From the NCBI RefSeq assembly GCF_004339015.1, contig NZ_SMFQ01000003.1, positions 248,001-312,000 of the forward strand: a stretch of 64,000 bases of DNA. The letters are read 5' to 3'. This DNA is from Cocleimonas flava. Lineage in GTDB: Bacteria; Pseudomonadota; Gammaproteobacteria; Thiotrichales; Thiotrichaceae. Within the stretch, counting starts at the first letter, position 1. Each line of letters begins with the position of its first letter. The notes beneath the pieces were generated by a model. It was not told the origin of the DNA and ran no database searches. It saw only the letters and a program-made list of their open reading frames with translations. A program made the position numbers and the translations under genes. Below, one piece after another: positions 46,485-55,790 of the stretch.

Positions 46485-47264
46485 GTGAGACAAAGCTTAA
46501 GTACCAGCGTCATTATTTCGCTTGTCATCTTGTTTTTCTCTATCAGCAACACTTCTTCAGCAAGTGCCGAATCATGTATTTTAAAAGCACGAGTCACTAA
46601 TATTCCTCCCTTATATTATAAAAACGATTCAGGAGAATGGGCTGGTTTAACAGTAGATTTAGCAAATGTTTTACTCAATGAAGCCGGTTGTAAGGGAGAT
46701 TTTGAATCGATAAGCTGGGCAAGATCATTAGACCTATTGGAAAATGGTGGCATTGATATGATGATGAATCTATCAAGAACAAATGACAGAGAACAATTCA
46801 TTCATTTTATCGGCCCACAAAACATCGAAACGGCTCAGCTATTAACGAAAAAGAATATAACCATAGATATTAATTCTTTAGAGGATTTTAAAAAGTTACC
46901 CGGAATTGTTGGATATCAGCAAGGCTCTTTTTACGGAAAAGAATTTCATGAAAAACTGAGAGATGATTCTGAATTTAACAGTAAATTTGAAGTGGTCTTC
47001 TCACAGGAATTTAATCTGAATAAATTAAAATCTGACAGAATAATAGGAATTTTGGGTCAAAACTATAGCGGTGTATCAGCACAGAAAGATCTACTTAACA
47101 GTAATGAATACAAGGTTCACCCGTATATCATTCATCATAATGAAGTCTATTTTGGCTTCTCAAAAAAATCGGTATTGCCTGAAATTCTCAGTAAATTAAA
47201 CGAAGCCTATGACAGAGCCATAAATAATAAAGAATTTCATAGAGTCATTGAAAGCTACAAATAA
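46485..47264 (+). CDS. Periplasmic solute-binding protein (SBP_bac_3 type), copy A
   Basis: This 259-residue protein starts at a GTG (46485) preceded by a strong AAGGAGGA (46473-46480), which decides the start. Signal peptide (SVIISLVILFFSISNTSSASA), then RVTNIPPLYYKNDSGEWAGLTVDLANVLL, the amino-acid-binding-protein fold. It has no permease or ATPase next to it, so it may serve an orphan or distant transporter or a signalling role. Its paralogue lies immediately downstream. Confidence 0.85.
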   Translation: MRQSLSTSVIISLVILFFSISNTSSASAESCILKARVTNIPPLYYKNDSGEWAGLTVDLANVLLNEAGCKGDFESISWARSLDLLENGGIDMMMNLSRTNDREQFIHFIGPQNIETAQLLTKKNITIDINSLEDFKKLPGIVGYQQGSFYGKEFHEKLRDDSEFNSKFEVVFSQEFNLNKLKSDRIIGILGQNYSGVSAQKDLLNSNEYKVHPYIIHHNEVYFGFSKKSVLPEILSKLNEAYDRAINNKEFHRVIESYK

Positions 47265-47708
47265 ATATCTATAACCACCCTGTTTCAGAGTTATCAGTTA
47301 TATAGTTTTAAAAAAGTGCCTATAAGTAGGGGGGTGTGTTATTAAACCGAGACACCAAATAGCTATAGTTGTGCAGCTATCATTACCAAGCTTAGATCAC
47401 ATACTTATTTCGCTTCCTCACTGATATGGAAACAACAATAAAATAACAGCTATTTTTTTCCAATGCGTTTAAACGAAACCACAATGAAACCACAATAAGG
47501 ACAGAACAAAAGCTAGAGTTAAACTATTCTGAACTATTTGTCGCCCCTACTCTCCTTAAGACGTTAAAGGGGTTTTATCTTGCCAGTTCTATTTCAAAAA
47601 CTTATATTGCACATCAACAAATACAAATATGTATCAACGTGTAATGACATACGTAAACTTTTATCTGACTCTTTCATTAAATCAGCGACGAATACAGGGG
47701 TAAATAGT
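47265..47708. other. 444-base gap between the two solute-binding genes
   Basis: It contains element copy 12 (47309-47338), a CCCCT/AGGGG hairpin with four T at about 47544-47576 that may be a degenerate copy of the element, and two AAACCACAAT direct repeats near 47480-47497. An open frame reaches back to 47580, but its first 43 codons look like non-coding DNA. Confidence 0.5.
47309..47338 (-). repeat. Dispersed CCCCCCTACTT element, copy 12
   Basis: Plus strand: AAAAAAGTGCCTATAAGTAG followed by GGGGGTG. On the minus strand the core is CACCCCCCTACTTATAGG with a 4-bp CCTA/TAGG hairpin before the T-run. It follows a plus-strand gene, so it is antisense to it. Confidence 0.85.
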
Positions 47709-48479
47709 ATGAAACAGGTTATGAGTATAGTTAATGTACTTATAGTTGTTTTTATATTTTTTAGCAGCACTGCAGTCAAAGCAGAAACATGCAATATCAA
47801 TGCACGTGTCACGCAAATCCCTCCACTATTTTATCAAGACGAATCTAAACAATGGGTTGGTTTAACCATAGATTTAACCAAAGAATTACTCAAAGAAGCA
47901 AATTGCGACGTAAATTTTGAGAATATCAATTGGGCACGGTCACTAGAATTAATGAAATCAGGCCAGGTTGATATGATGATGAATATGTCAATTACGGACG
48001 AAAGAAAAGAATACATCCACTTTATTGGTCCTCATAACAATGAAACCATTCAGCTTTTATTAAAAAAGTCAGTCAATACAGAGATTCAATCTCTGGATGA
48101 CATCAAAAACCTACCCGGTAAAATTGGCATTCAACATGGGGCATATTTTGGCAAAGCCTTTAAAGATAAAATAGAAAATGACCCCGTTTTTGCTGATAAA
48201 TTTGAGAAAACATACTCTCAGGAAAACAACGTTAAAAAGCTTAAACTAGGTAGAATCATTGGGATATTAAGACAGAACTACAGCGGTGTATCTGCCGAAA
48301 CCGAATTAATGAAAACCGGAGAATATAAAGTAGACCCATTCGTTATAAACACAAATCAGGTTTATTTTGGTTTTTCTAAAAAGTCTGTCCCCACTACATT
48401 GATCAAACGATTAGAACAGGCTTTTGAAAGCGTTTCTCTGAATAAAGGTTTTCAGCGAGTGATTGATAGTTACAAATAA
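47709..48479 (+). CDS. Periplasmic solute-binding protein (SBP_bac_3 type), copy B
   Basis: The start at ATG 47709 (MKQVMSIVNVLIVVFIFFSS) is chosen because it begins a proper signal peptide ending in TAVKA-ETC. The mature protein is 256 residues minus the signal and closely parallels copy A: both have RIIGIL-x-QNYSGVSA, then EYKV-x-P, then VYFGFSKKSV. The two copies are tandem duplicates that have diverged through most of their length. Confidence 0.85.
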   Translation: MKQVMSIVNVLIVVFIFFSSTAVKAETCNINARVTQIPPLFYQDESKQWVGLTIDLTKELLKEANCDVNFENINWARSLELMKSGQVDMMMNMSITDERKEYIHFIGPHNNETIQLLLKKSVNTEIQSLDDIKNLPGKIGIQHGAYFGKAFKDKIENDPVFADKFEKTYSQENNVKKLKLGRIIGILRQNYSGVSAETELMKTGEYKVDPFVINTNQVYFGFSKKSVPTTLIKRLEQAFESVSLNKGFQRVIDSYK

Positions 48480-48482
48480 AAA

Positions 48483-48517
48483 ACACCTGTAAAAACCGCC
48501 TATAAGTAGGGAGGTGT
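48483..48517 (-). repeat. Dispersed element, copy 13 (CTCCCTACTT variant)
   Basis: Minus-strand core CACCTCCCTACTTATAGG followed by CGGTTTTT. Outer ACACCT/AGGTGT arms (6 bp) enclose the whole element including the T-run. Follows copy B of the solute-binding gene in antisense orientation. On the plus strand GGGAGGTG resembles a strong Shine-Dalgarno sequence but only a two-codon frame follows. Confidence 0.8.
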
Positions 48518-48628
48518 ATAACAATAAATGTATTAATTTCCTAAGACACCTCTTATCTTATAGATTTCATAACACCCTGTTTTTCCTTTATTATTTAAAA
48601 TACCTCATATACAAAATAATAAAAATCC

Positions 48629-50182
48629 ATGAAAAACACGCCATTGTTTCTAACGATCAGCCTATCTTCTCTATTACTTGCTTTGCCTATTGCTTCTCAT
48701 GCAGAGAGTAAATCCCGCTCTATTGTTAAAGATTTTCTAACAATGGAATCAGACAAAAGTGAAGAGACTGCACTACTCAATAGATTCAATAAACTTCACC
48801 CATCTAATCAAAAAATTATTTTCTTTGCATTAATAAGACTCAAACGCTCTGACTTATTAGATACCATTATTAAATCCGGATTTGATATTAACTATCTTTA
48901 CACTGGAAAATCACCGCTACATGTTGCGATCGAAGATAAAAATCTGGATGCGGTTAAAGTACTGGTAAAAAACAGCGCAGACCTCGAACTTAAAGATGAA
49001 GATCAGGAAAGCGCTTTAAAAAGTGCAGTCAGAACGGATGACATTGAGATGCTCAAATACCTGATAAGTCAGGGAGCAGATGTAAACACCGTTGGTAAAA
49101 GTGGCTCTTCACCGCTCACTACAGCTGCGTATAAAGGCAATAAAGAGGCCATAGAATTACTGATTAAACACGACGCTAATCTACATATAAAACAACAGAA
49201 GAATGGTTGGACCTTGTTACATTATGCGGCTAATTACAATCATCCCCATCTTGTTGACTATCTGATTGATAATGGCATCGATGTTGATTCGCGTTCCAAT
49301 AATGGCTGGAGCCCACTTTCGTTAGCCAGCAACAAAGGCAATACTGACGTTGTTTCACAATTATTAAAGCATTCGGCTGATATAGAGCTGCCCACCGAAA
49401 AATCAAAAAACACTCCGTTAATGACTGCAGCTGCCAATGGCCACACAGACATTGTAAAGATTCTTTTAGCCTCAGGCGCAAACCTGGAACGTACTAACAA
49501 ATTCAAACATGATCCACTTTGGCTGGCAGCTCATTATAGTCATAGCAGTACTGTAAAAGAGTTATTGAGCCTTGTTAAAAACCCACAAGATATATTATTA
49601 AAAGCCAGTAGCAAAGGTGACTATGAAGTTGTCAGAATGTTGCTTAAGAATGGCGTTGATGTTCATGCGCGTGACAAAAACGGATCAACAGCATTACATT
49701 TGGCTGCAAGACATGGTCGTCTAGAGGTTATAAAACACTTACACAAACAAGGCTCAGATATTCATGCGCTTGCCACAGATAAACAAGACACGCCACTGAT
49801 GAGAGCGGCTGGCTGGGGCCATAAAAACGTCATCAGATATTTTATAGATCAGGGTGCAAACGTTGATATTCAAAATAAAACTGGCTGGACGGCAGCGCTA
49901 TCAACAGCTCGACACCATTCATTGGATACACTTAAATTGTTAATTTCAAAAGGTGCAGATATCCATAAAACCACAAACAGTGGTTGGACTATGGTGATGA
50001 TGGCTGTTAAGGGCAAAAAAAGAGATACACTGGAATACCTGCTAAAACAGGATGTAGATCTATCAATCAAAAATAAAAAAGGTCAAACAGCGTTAGATCT
50101 TGCGCTTAAGTTTAAGAATAAGGAAATCATCGACATGATTAAAAAGGCGAAAAAAGACAACGTGATTATTTCGAAAACTTAA
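48629..50182 (+). CDS. Periplasmic ankyrin-repeat protein
   Basis: This 517-residue protein has a signal peptide (LFLTISLSSLLLALPIASHAES). After a short helical N-terminal domain (to about residue 85) there are about 12 ankyrin repeats of roughly 33 residues, with the usual [NG]-x-[TS]-P-L-x-x-A-x-x-x-G-x-x-x-x-V-x-x-L-L-x-x-G-A-D pattern (for example SSPLTTAAYKGNKEAIELLIKHDANL). It is expected to mediate protein contacts in the periplasm. Its N-terminal half is paralogous to the shorter gene downstream. Confidence 0.87.
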   Translation: MKNTPLFLTISLSSLLLALPIASHAESKSRSIVKDFLTMESDKSEETALLNRFNKLHPSNQKIIFFALIRLKRSDLLDTIIKSGFDINYLYTGKSPLHVAIEDKNLDAVKVLVKNSADLELKDEDQESALKSAVRTDDIEMLKYLISQGADVNTVGKSGSSPLTTAAYKGNKEAIELLIKHDANLHIKQQKNGWTLLHYAANYNHPHLVDYLIDNGIDVDSRSNNGWSPLSLASNKGNTDVVSQLLKHSADIELPTEKSKNTPLMTAAANGHTDIVKILLASGANLERTNKFKHDPLWLAAHYSHSSTVKELLSLVKNPQDILLKASSKGDYEVVRMLLKNGVDVHARDKNGSTALHLAARHGRLEVIKHLHKQGSDIHALATDKQDTPLMRAAGWGHKNVIRYFIDQGANVDIQNKTGWTAALSTARHHSLDTLKLLISKGADIHKTTNSGWTMVMMAVKGKKRDTLEYLLKQDVDLSIKNKKGQTALDLALKFKNKEIIDMIKKAKKDNVIISKT

Positions 50183-50232
50183 TCGCTTTTCCTTTAAGTC
50201 AAAGAATTCACCCTATCTACATATATATCCGC

Positions 50233-50266
50233 AAAAATAAGCCTATAAGTAGGGGGGTGGCTTATT
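50233..50266 (-). repeat. Dispersed CCCCCCTACTT element, copy 14 (8-bp arms)
   Basis: Arms AATAAGCC/GGCTTATT (8 bp, perfect) enclose the minus-strand core ACCCCCCTACTTATA, followed by TTTTT on the minus strand. It forms a good terminator for minus-strand transcription, although the flanking genes are both on the plus strand. Confidence 0.88.
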
Positions 50267-50397
50267 AGCGAGAATATATAAATATTTACTCACTCATTAA
50301 CGATCAGTTCAGTAACGGTGTTTTACAATGAATTTCACTCTTTGTATTAACAACACAACCGTTTTAAAAGTAAAAGAAGAACAATAAACCACTGATT

Positions 50398-51006
50398 ATG
50401 AAATTCCCATCTTTAGCATCTACGCTTAAATTGCTTAAGCCATTAACTTCTCCGAAAGTACATACAGAGACTGTCGGGCATCATAATGATGATACTGAAA
50501 TCACCTTGTACGATTATATTGAAGAAATCATTTCAATATACGACACACATAACAATAGAAATGAAATACTCACTAAGTTTTATCAACTCAGTGAAATACA
50601 CCAGCAAATACTCATCGTCACCTTAATCGAAAATAATATTTTTGATACCTTAAAGGTGATCGTTGAATCTTCTTATGACGTGAATTTTCTTATTAGAGGT
50701 CAGTCACCGCTGCACTTTGCCATTATCGTGAACAATATGAATATGGTGAAATTACTGTTGAATCATGACGCCGATATTGAACTTGAGGATCATTTTAAAG
50801 AAACCGCATTAAACTGCGCGGTGCGTACGGCAAACAACAATATGATCAAGTATTTATTAGAACAAGGTGCGGATGCTAATACCCATTCTAGTGACAACAC
50901 GTCGCCGTTAACCTTTGCTATCAACCAAGGTAACAATGAAGCGGTTAATATATTATTAGAATACGGCGCCCTACTCGACCGCACCCATTTAGTACGAACG
51001 CTGTAA
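50398..51006 (+). CDS. Short ankyrin-repeat protein, cytoplasmic paralogue
   Basis: This 202-residue protein has no signal peptide. It parallels the first part of the longer ankyrin protein upstream: GQSPLHFAIIVNNMNMVKLLLNHDADIELED corresponds to GKSPLHVAIEDKNLDAVKVLVKNSADLELKD, and ETALNCAVRTANNNMIKYLLEQGADANT to ESALKSAVRTDDIEMLKYLISQGADVNT. It holds about 3-4 repeats and ends abruptly, so it looks like a truncated duplicate that has lost its export signal, or a cytoplasmic variant. Confidence 0.78.
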   Translation: MKFPSLASTLKLLKPLTSPKVHTETVGHHNDDTEITLYDYIEEIISIYDTHNNRNEILTKFYQLSEIHQQILIVTLIENNIFDTLKVIVESSYDVNFLIRGQSPLHFAIIVNNMNMVKLLLNHDADIELEDHFKETALNCAVRTANNNMIKYLLEQGADANTHSSDNTSPLTFAINQGNNEAVNILLEYGALLDRTHLVRTL

Positions 51007-51083
51007 CCCTCAATACTTCAATTGAGTTACTAAGCAAGTCATCCAGCAAGTGAATTAAAACACTTAATCTAAAAACAGATAAC

Positions 51084-51113
51084 AAAAAACTCGCTATAAG
51101 TGGGGGGGTGTCT
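51084..51113 (-). repeat. Dispersed element, copy 15 (CCCCCCCACTT variant)
   Basis: Minus-strand core CACCCCCCCACTTATAGC followed by GAGTTTTTT. It lies between the short ankyrin gene and DUF1415. A GTG inside it is in frame with DUF1415 but is not a credible start. Confidence 0.82.
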
Positions 51114-51126
51114 TTACAATACAGCG

Positions 51127-51699
51127 ATGACTACTAAACCCACATCAGTTACAAAATCCGAAGCCATTACACACACCAAAAACTGGCTAAATACGGTTAT
51201 CATAGAACATTCAATTTGTCCGTTTGCCAAACGCGAATTCGTCAATAATACAATCCATTACGAACTCATCCAGCAAACCGGTGAAGGAAAGCAAACAGAA
51301 CAACAACTGGAACAACTGATCATCAATTGTGAAAAGCTCGACAATGATGCATCTATCGAAACAGCCCTGTTAATATTTCCTGATTCACTTTCAGACTTTG
51401 ATGATTACCTCGATTTTGTGGAGATAGCAGATGCCTTAATGCACAAACAAGGTTATGAGGGCATATATCAGTTAGCCAGTTTTCACCCCCAATATCTATT
51501 TGCTGATTCTGATGAAAACGACCCAAGTAATTACACCAATCGCTCACCCTACCCGATGCTACATATTCTTCGTGAAGCAAGTTTAGAGAAAGTATTAGAG
51601 AGTTACCCTAACCCTGAAAACATCCCTGAACGTAATATCGAATTAACACGAAGTTTAGGCCTAGAGACTATGCAGAAACTATTAGCAGAGTGTATCTAA
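51127..51699 (+). CDS. DUF1415 family protein
   Basis: This 190-residue cytoplasmic protein starts at ATG 51127 (MTTKPTSVTKSEAITHTKNWL). The conserved DUF1415 features are HSICPFAKREF near the N-terminus, TALLIFPDSLSDFDDYLDFVEIADALM and YQLASFHPQYLFADSDENDPSNYTNRSPYPMLHILRE. The function is unknown. An in-frame GTG at 51100 sits inside the dispersed repeat and is rejected as a start. Confidence 0.9.
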   Translation: MTTKPTSVTKSEAITHTKNWLNTVIIEHSICPFAKREFVNNTIHYELIQQTGEGKQTEQQLEQLIINCEKLDNDASIETALLIFPDSLSDFDDYLDFVEIADALMHKQGYEGIYQLASFHPQYLFADSDENDPSNYTNRSPYPMLHILREASLEKVLESYPNPENIPERNIELTRSLGLETMQKLLAECI

Positions 51700-51812
51700 G
51701 CCACAAATAAATTTTCATGATTTATTAATAATTTAACGCTATTCTTAAGTGATAAATTAAAGTTTACCCTTACCCAAACATACAATATAAACGCTAAATA
51801 AAGGATTCATAG

Positions 51813-53189
51813 ATGGATGAAAAAATAATTGTAGGAAGTGAAGAATGGCTTGGCTTTCCTAGTTTAGGCATTCCAGCAATTAAAGCACGCGTAGATTCGG
51901 GTGCTAAAACATCATCGTTACACGCCGATAACATCAGTACCTTTAAGCGTAATGGTACGCCCTGGGTAACCTTTGAAGTTCATCCACTACAAAACAACAG
52001 ACGTACCGTTGTGCGTTGTGAAGCCGCTGTCGTCGACAGAAGAAATATCAAAAGCTCCAATGGAACGACTGAAAAACGTTATGTTATCAGCACCCAGTTA
52101 AGTGCCGGCGAACATTCCTGGGATGTAGAGTTAACCCTGACCAACCGTGATTCAATGGGTTATCGCATGCTATTGGGACGTGAAGCGATGCGTCACCGTA
52201 TGCTGGTTGATCCTGCGGAAAGTTGTAATCTGGGTCTTATCAGTAAGGACCAACTAAAAGCACATTATGGCAGCCATGAGCAACCTCAAGACGGTCTTAA
52301 AATTGGCATATTGGCAAGCAATCCTAAGTTATACAGTAATCAACGATTGATGGAAGCCGCTGCCGAGCATGGCCATCAAGTGACTTTTTTGAATATGCGT
52401 CACTGTTACATGAAAATGGATGCTGAAGAACCAGAAATTCATTATCGTGGTGGACGTTTGCTCAATGATCTGGATGCTGTAATTACCCGTATCCGACCTA
52501 GCATGACGTTTTATGGTTGTGCCTTAGCGCGTCAATTTGAAAGTATGGGGATTTACACCACCAATACATCGACCGCGATTACACAATCACGCGACAAATT
52601 ATTTTCGCTACAGTTGCTGATTAAAAAAGGTTTGAATATACCAACCACAGGCTTTGCAAATTCTCCTATTGATACCAGTGATCTGATTGATATGGTGGGT
52701 GGCGCACCGTTAATTGTTAAGTTGCTAGAAGGTACGCAAGGTAGTGGCGTGGTTTTGGCTGAAACTCGCAAAGCGGCAGAAAGTGTTATCAACGCCTTTA
52801 AAGCTCTGCATGCCAATTTACTGGTACAAGAGTTTGTTAAAGAGGCCAACGGTAAAGACCTGCGTTGCTTTGTCATCGACAACAAAGTAGTTGCCACCAT
52901 CCAGCGCGAGGCAGCACCGGGCGAGTTTAGAGCTAATTTGCACCTAGGCGGCACCGCATCGGTTGTTCGCATTAGTCAGGAAGAACGCAAGCTAGCACTT
53001 GATGCAGCTAAAACATTGGGTTTGAAAGTAGCGGGTGTTGATATTATCCGTTCCTCGAAAGGACCTTTGCTTTTAGAAGTGAATTCTTCACCGGGTCTGG
53101 AAGGTATTGAAACAGCGACTGGCAAAGATATCGCTGGTATGGTGATTACTTCTATCGAAAAGAAATTACGCTGGAAGAAACCTGCATAA
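51813..53189 (+). CDS. rimK: RimB-like protease fused to RimK-type ATP-grasp glutamate ligase
   Basis: This 458-residue protein has two parts. Residues 1-145 match the RimB-type retropepsin-like domain (PF05618; [27 protein letters not shown], with the D-S-G-A aspartic-protease motif, and [16 protein letters not shown]). Residues about 160-458 match RimK ATP-grasp ligases ([66 protein letters not shown]). RimK adds glutamates to ribosomal protein S6, and RimB in other species modulates that activity, so one chain may both make and trim or regulate the tail. An AAAGGA site lies upstream. Confidence 0.9.
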   Translation: MDEKIIVGSEEWLGFPSLGIPAIKARVDSGAKTSSLHADNISTFKRNGTPWVTFEVHPLQNNRRTVVRCEAAVVDRRNIKSSNGTTEKRYVISTQLSAGEHSWDVELTLTNRDSMGYRMLLGREAMRHRMLVDPAESCNLGLISKDQLKAHYGSHEQPQDGLKIGILASNPKLYSNQRLMEAAAEHGHQVTFLNMRHCYMKMDAEEPEIHYRGGRLLNDLDAVITRIRPSMTFYGCALARQFESMGIYTTNTSTAITQSRDKLFSLQLLIKKGLNIPTTGFANSPIDTSDLIDMVGGAPLIVKLLEGTQGSGVVLAETRKAAESVINAFKALHANLLVQEFVKEANGKDLRCFVIDNKVVATIQREAAPGEFRANLHLGGTASVVRISQEERKLALDAAKTLGLKVAGVDIIRSSKGPLLLEVNSSPGLEGIETATGKDIAGMVITSIEKKLRWKKPA

Positions 53190-53193
53190 TTTC

Positions 53194-55611
53194 TTACTTG
53201 AGTCGTAATGCATTTAACACAACCAATAGCGAACTCATAGACATACCAATTGCTGCCATCCAGGGTGTAATAAAACCCATGGCAGCAATGGGTACTGCAA
53301 TAACATTATAGATAATCGCCCAACTAAAATTCTGATGGATAACGGTTTGCATACGCTTAGACAAGCTTATCGACGCAGGAATCTGATTCAGGTCCTCACT
53401 CAATAAAATCATATCTGCACTGGCTTGAGCCAGCTGCGAGCCTTTACCCATAGCAATAGACACATTAGCTGTGGCGAGCACTGGCGCATCATTCACGCCA
53501 TCACCAACCATCGCTATCACTTCACCTTTTACTTGCAAGGCTTGCACATGATTGAGCTTATCAGCGGGTAGTAATTTCGCCTGATAGTTTTTTATACCGA
53601 GTGTTTCTGCCACTGATTTTACCGCGGCTTCATTGTCGCCGCTTATTAGACTCACATCGATGCCAGCTTGTAGTAATGATTGTATCGCAGACTTTGATTC
53701 TTCTCGTACCTCATCTTGCAGATGGAAAGCCGCCAACCAATGACCTTGCTTGCCTAAATAGACAGTAGAAATGGGAGTATCGATAACGTGATCTAACTTA
53801 CTATCTTGCAAATCATGATTAGCTAACTGATTTACATAGTGATAAGACCCTAAGCGATACTCTTCACCTTGATGAAATCCAACCACACCCTTACCCGATA
53901 CCGCAGACAAGTTTTCGAATACCTGATGGCTACTGCTCGTTTCTGAAAGTGCTTTCGCTAAGGGGTGTTCGGATGCCACTTCGAGTCCTGCCGCTAATTG
54001 TTTGCATCGTGTTTCATTACTCTCACCCAGAACATCAATACCAATGAGTTGATGTCTCCCATGTGTCAATGTGCCTGTTTTGTCGAAAATCACGTGTGTG
54101 ACTTTACTTAGTGTTTCCAGTGCATGGCCGCGGGTGGTGAGCACGCCTTTTTGTGTCAGATTACCCGTTGTTGCCGTTAAAGCGGCTGGAGTCGCCAATG
54201 ACAGAGCGCAAGGGCAAGTAATCACCAGTACAGATAAAGCTACCCAGAAGGCACGTGATGGATCTATAAACCACCATGCGATAAAAACCACTAAAGCGAC
54301 AGCGAGTAATGCCAGCACAAACCAGGCGGCACCTTTATCGGCAAACTTTGCCAGATTAGGTTTTTCACTTTGGGCTCTATCCAATAAACGGATGATAGAA
54401 GACAGCATAGTGCTATCGCCCAACTTCATGACCTGCATGGTCAATGGGCTTTCTACATTCAGGGTACCACCGATAAGCTCATCACCGATCTGTTTTTGTA
54501 GTGGCATATTCTCGCCGGTGAGTAGCGATTCATTGACACTGCTCGACCCTTCGACGACTTTACCATCGGCTGGTATTGTCTCGCCGGGCTTAATAATCAC
54601 TCTATCATCCAGTGATAATTCATTCGCAGCGATTACATTCTGGATTTCATTACCCTTTTCATCTTTTTCTAAACGGGTGGCTGTTTGTGGCAGCAATCTT
54701 ACTAAGGCATCAGCCACCTGCCCGGCCTTGTGCCTAACTCCCATCTCAAAGAAGCGTCCCAGCAACAAAAAGAAGGTAAACATCACAACCGAATCAAAAT
54801 ACACTTCACCAGTATTAGTGACCGTAGCCCAGATACTTGCCAGATAGGCACTACCAATGGCAATGGACACAGGTACATCCATACCAAAATGACGTCTCTT
54901 TAGATCACGCCAGGCAGAGGTAAAAAACACCCGCGATGAATAAAAAACCACGGGTGTTGTAATGATCAAACTAATCCAGCGCAAGAAATGCAACATGGAT
55001 TCAGACATGTCCGTGTCTTCACCAATATAAATAGCAATTGCCGGCATCATTACCTGCATCATTCCCATACCAGCAAGCGCAATGCGTCTTAGCGCAATGG
55101 ATTTTTCTTTCTTCTGCAGAGTTTCCATGCGACCAGGATCAAAAGGATGTGCACTATAGCCAATATCAACAATCGCTTGTAAAACATCGCTGAGTTTAAT
55201 TTGATCATTATTCCATTTTAGACTAGCCCGACTTGTTGAATAATTTATGCGGAACTCAATAACACCGGGTAACGCTAATACATGCTTTTCGTTTAACCAG
55301 ACACAGGCGGCACAAACAATGCCTTCCAAAACAAGGGATGCTTCACGAATAGTGCCGTCTTCTGAATGCACAAAACTTTTTTGTAAGGACTCATTGTCGT
55401 AAACAACAAGTTCCTCTGGGATTAAATCTTCTGCTTTTTTGGAGTTAGTCGTACGGTGTTTGTAAAAATCTGTAAGACCGTTTTCTACGATGGCTTCAGC
55501 AACCGCTTTACAACCCGTGCAACACATTGGCTGTTGCTTATCGTTGATAACAACATAATAGGAAGAGCCATTTGGAACAGGGAGTCCACAGTGAAAACAA
55601 TCTTGTGACAT
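53194..55611 (-). CDS. ccoI: Copper-transporting P1B-type ATPase CcoI
   Basis: This 805-residue pump supplies copper for cbb3 oxidase assembly. An N-terminal Cys-rich metal-binding domain (DCFHCGLPVPNG, MCCTGCKAVAEA), an HMA domain with GIVCAACVW, about eight helices, TGEN phosphatase motif, the transmembrane CPC (TCPCALSLATP), DKTGTLT phosphorylation site and GDGVNDAPVLA hinge are all present. It is convergent with rimK and its stop lies only about 5 bases from the rimK stop. Its place after ccoG and ccoH supports the CcoI assignment over a general CopA. Confidence 0.94.
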   Translation of the reverse strand: MSQDCFHCGLPVPNGSSYYVVINDKQQPMCCTGCKAVAEAIVENGLTDFYKHRTTNSKKAEDLIPEELVVYDNESLQKSFVHSEDGTIREASLVLEGIVCAACVWLNEKHVLALPGVIEFRINYSTSRASLKWNNDQIKLSDVLQAIVDIGYSAHPFDPGRMETLQKKEKSIALRRIALAGMGMMQVMMPAIAIYIGEDTDMSESMLHFLRWISLIITTPVVFYSSRVFFTSAWRDLKRRHFGMDVPVSIAIGSAYLASIWATVTNTGEVYFDSVVMFTFFLLLGRFFEMGVRHKAGQVADALVRLLPQTATRLEKDEKGNEIQNVIAANELSLDDRVIIKPGETIPADGKVVEGSSSVNESLLTGENMPLQKQIGDELIGGTLNVESPLTMQVMKLGDSTMLSSIIRLLDRAQSEKPNLAKFADKGAAWFVLALLAVALVVFIAWWFIDPSRAFWVALSVLVITCPCALSLATPAALTATTGNLTQKGVLTTRGHALETLSKVTHVIFDKTGTLTHGRHQLIGIDVLGESNETRCKQLAAGLEVASEHPLAKALSETSSSHQVFENLSAVSGKGVVGFHQGEEYRLGSYHYVNQLANHDLQDSKLDHVIDTPISTVYLGKQGHWLAAFHLQDEVREESKSAIQSLLQAGIDVSLISGDNEAAVKSVAETLGIKNYQAKLLPADKLNHVQALQVKGEVIAMVGDGVNDAPVLATANVSIAMGKGSQLAQASADMILLSEDLNQIPASISLSKRMQTVIHQNFSWAIIYNVIAVPIAAMGFITPWMAAIGMSMSSLLVVLNALRLK

Positions 55612-55660
55612 ACGTGAGTGTGCTTATCCGTAATTGAGAGATTGTTGTGAGAATGAATTT

Positions 55661-55693
55661 AAAAAAGTGGCTATAAGTGGGGGAGTGGCTTTT
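55661..55693 (-). repeat. Dispersed element, copy 16
   Basis: Plus strand AAAAAAGTGGCTATAAGTGG then GGGAGTGGCTTTT. Outer AAAAG/CTTTT arms pair. Minus-strand core is CTCCCCCACTTATAGCC. It is in sense orientation after ccoH on the minus strand. Confidence 0.78.
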
Positions 55694-55790
55694 CTATTTT
55701 TTATAAGCGCCACAAAGACCGATCGTAGATTGTTACAGGCTCGTTGATTTGCAATAGTCATGCTGGGCAGTATGTCCATTCCAGAGAATA

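Noticed and set aside
47544-47576. Possible 18th, degenerate element copy (GCCCCTACTCTCC, later AGGGGTTTT)
   Set aside because: The spacing and core differ too much; kept only as a note in the gap entry.
51100-51126. GTG at 51100 as DUF1415 start
   Set aside because: The added codons are the repeat element itself (G-run) and the ATG at 51127 gives the expected family length.
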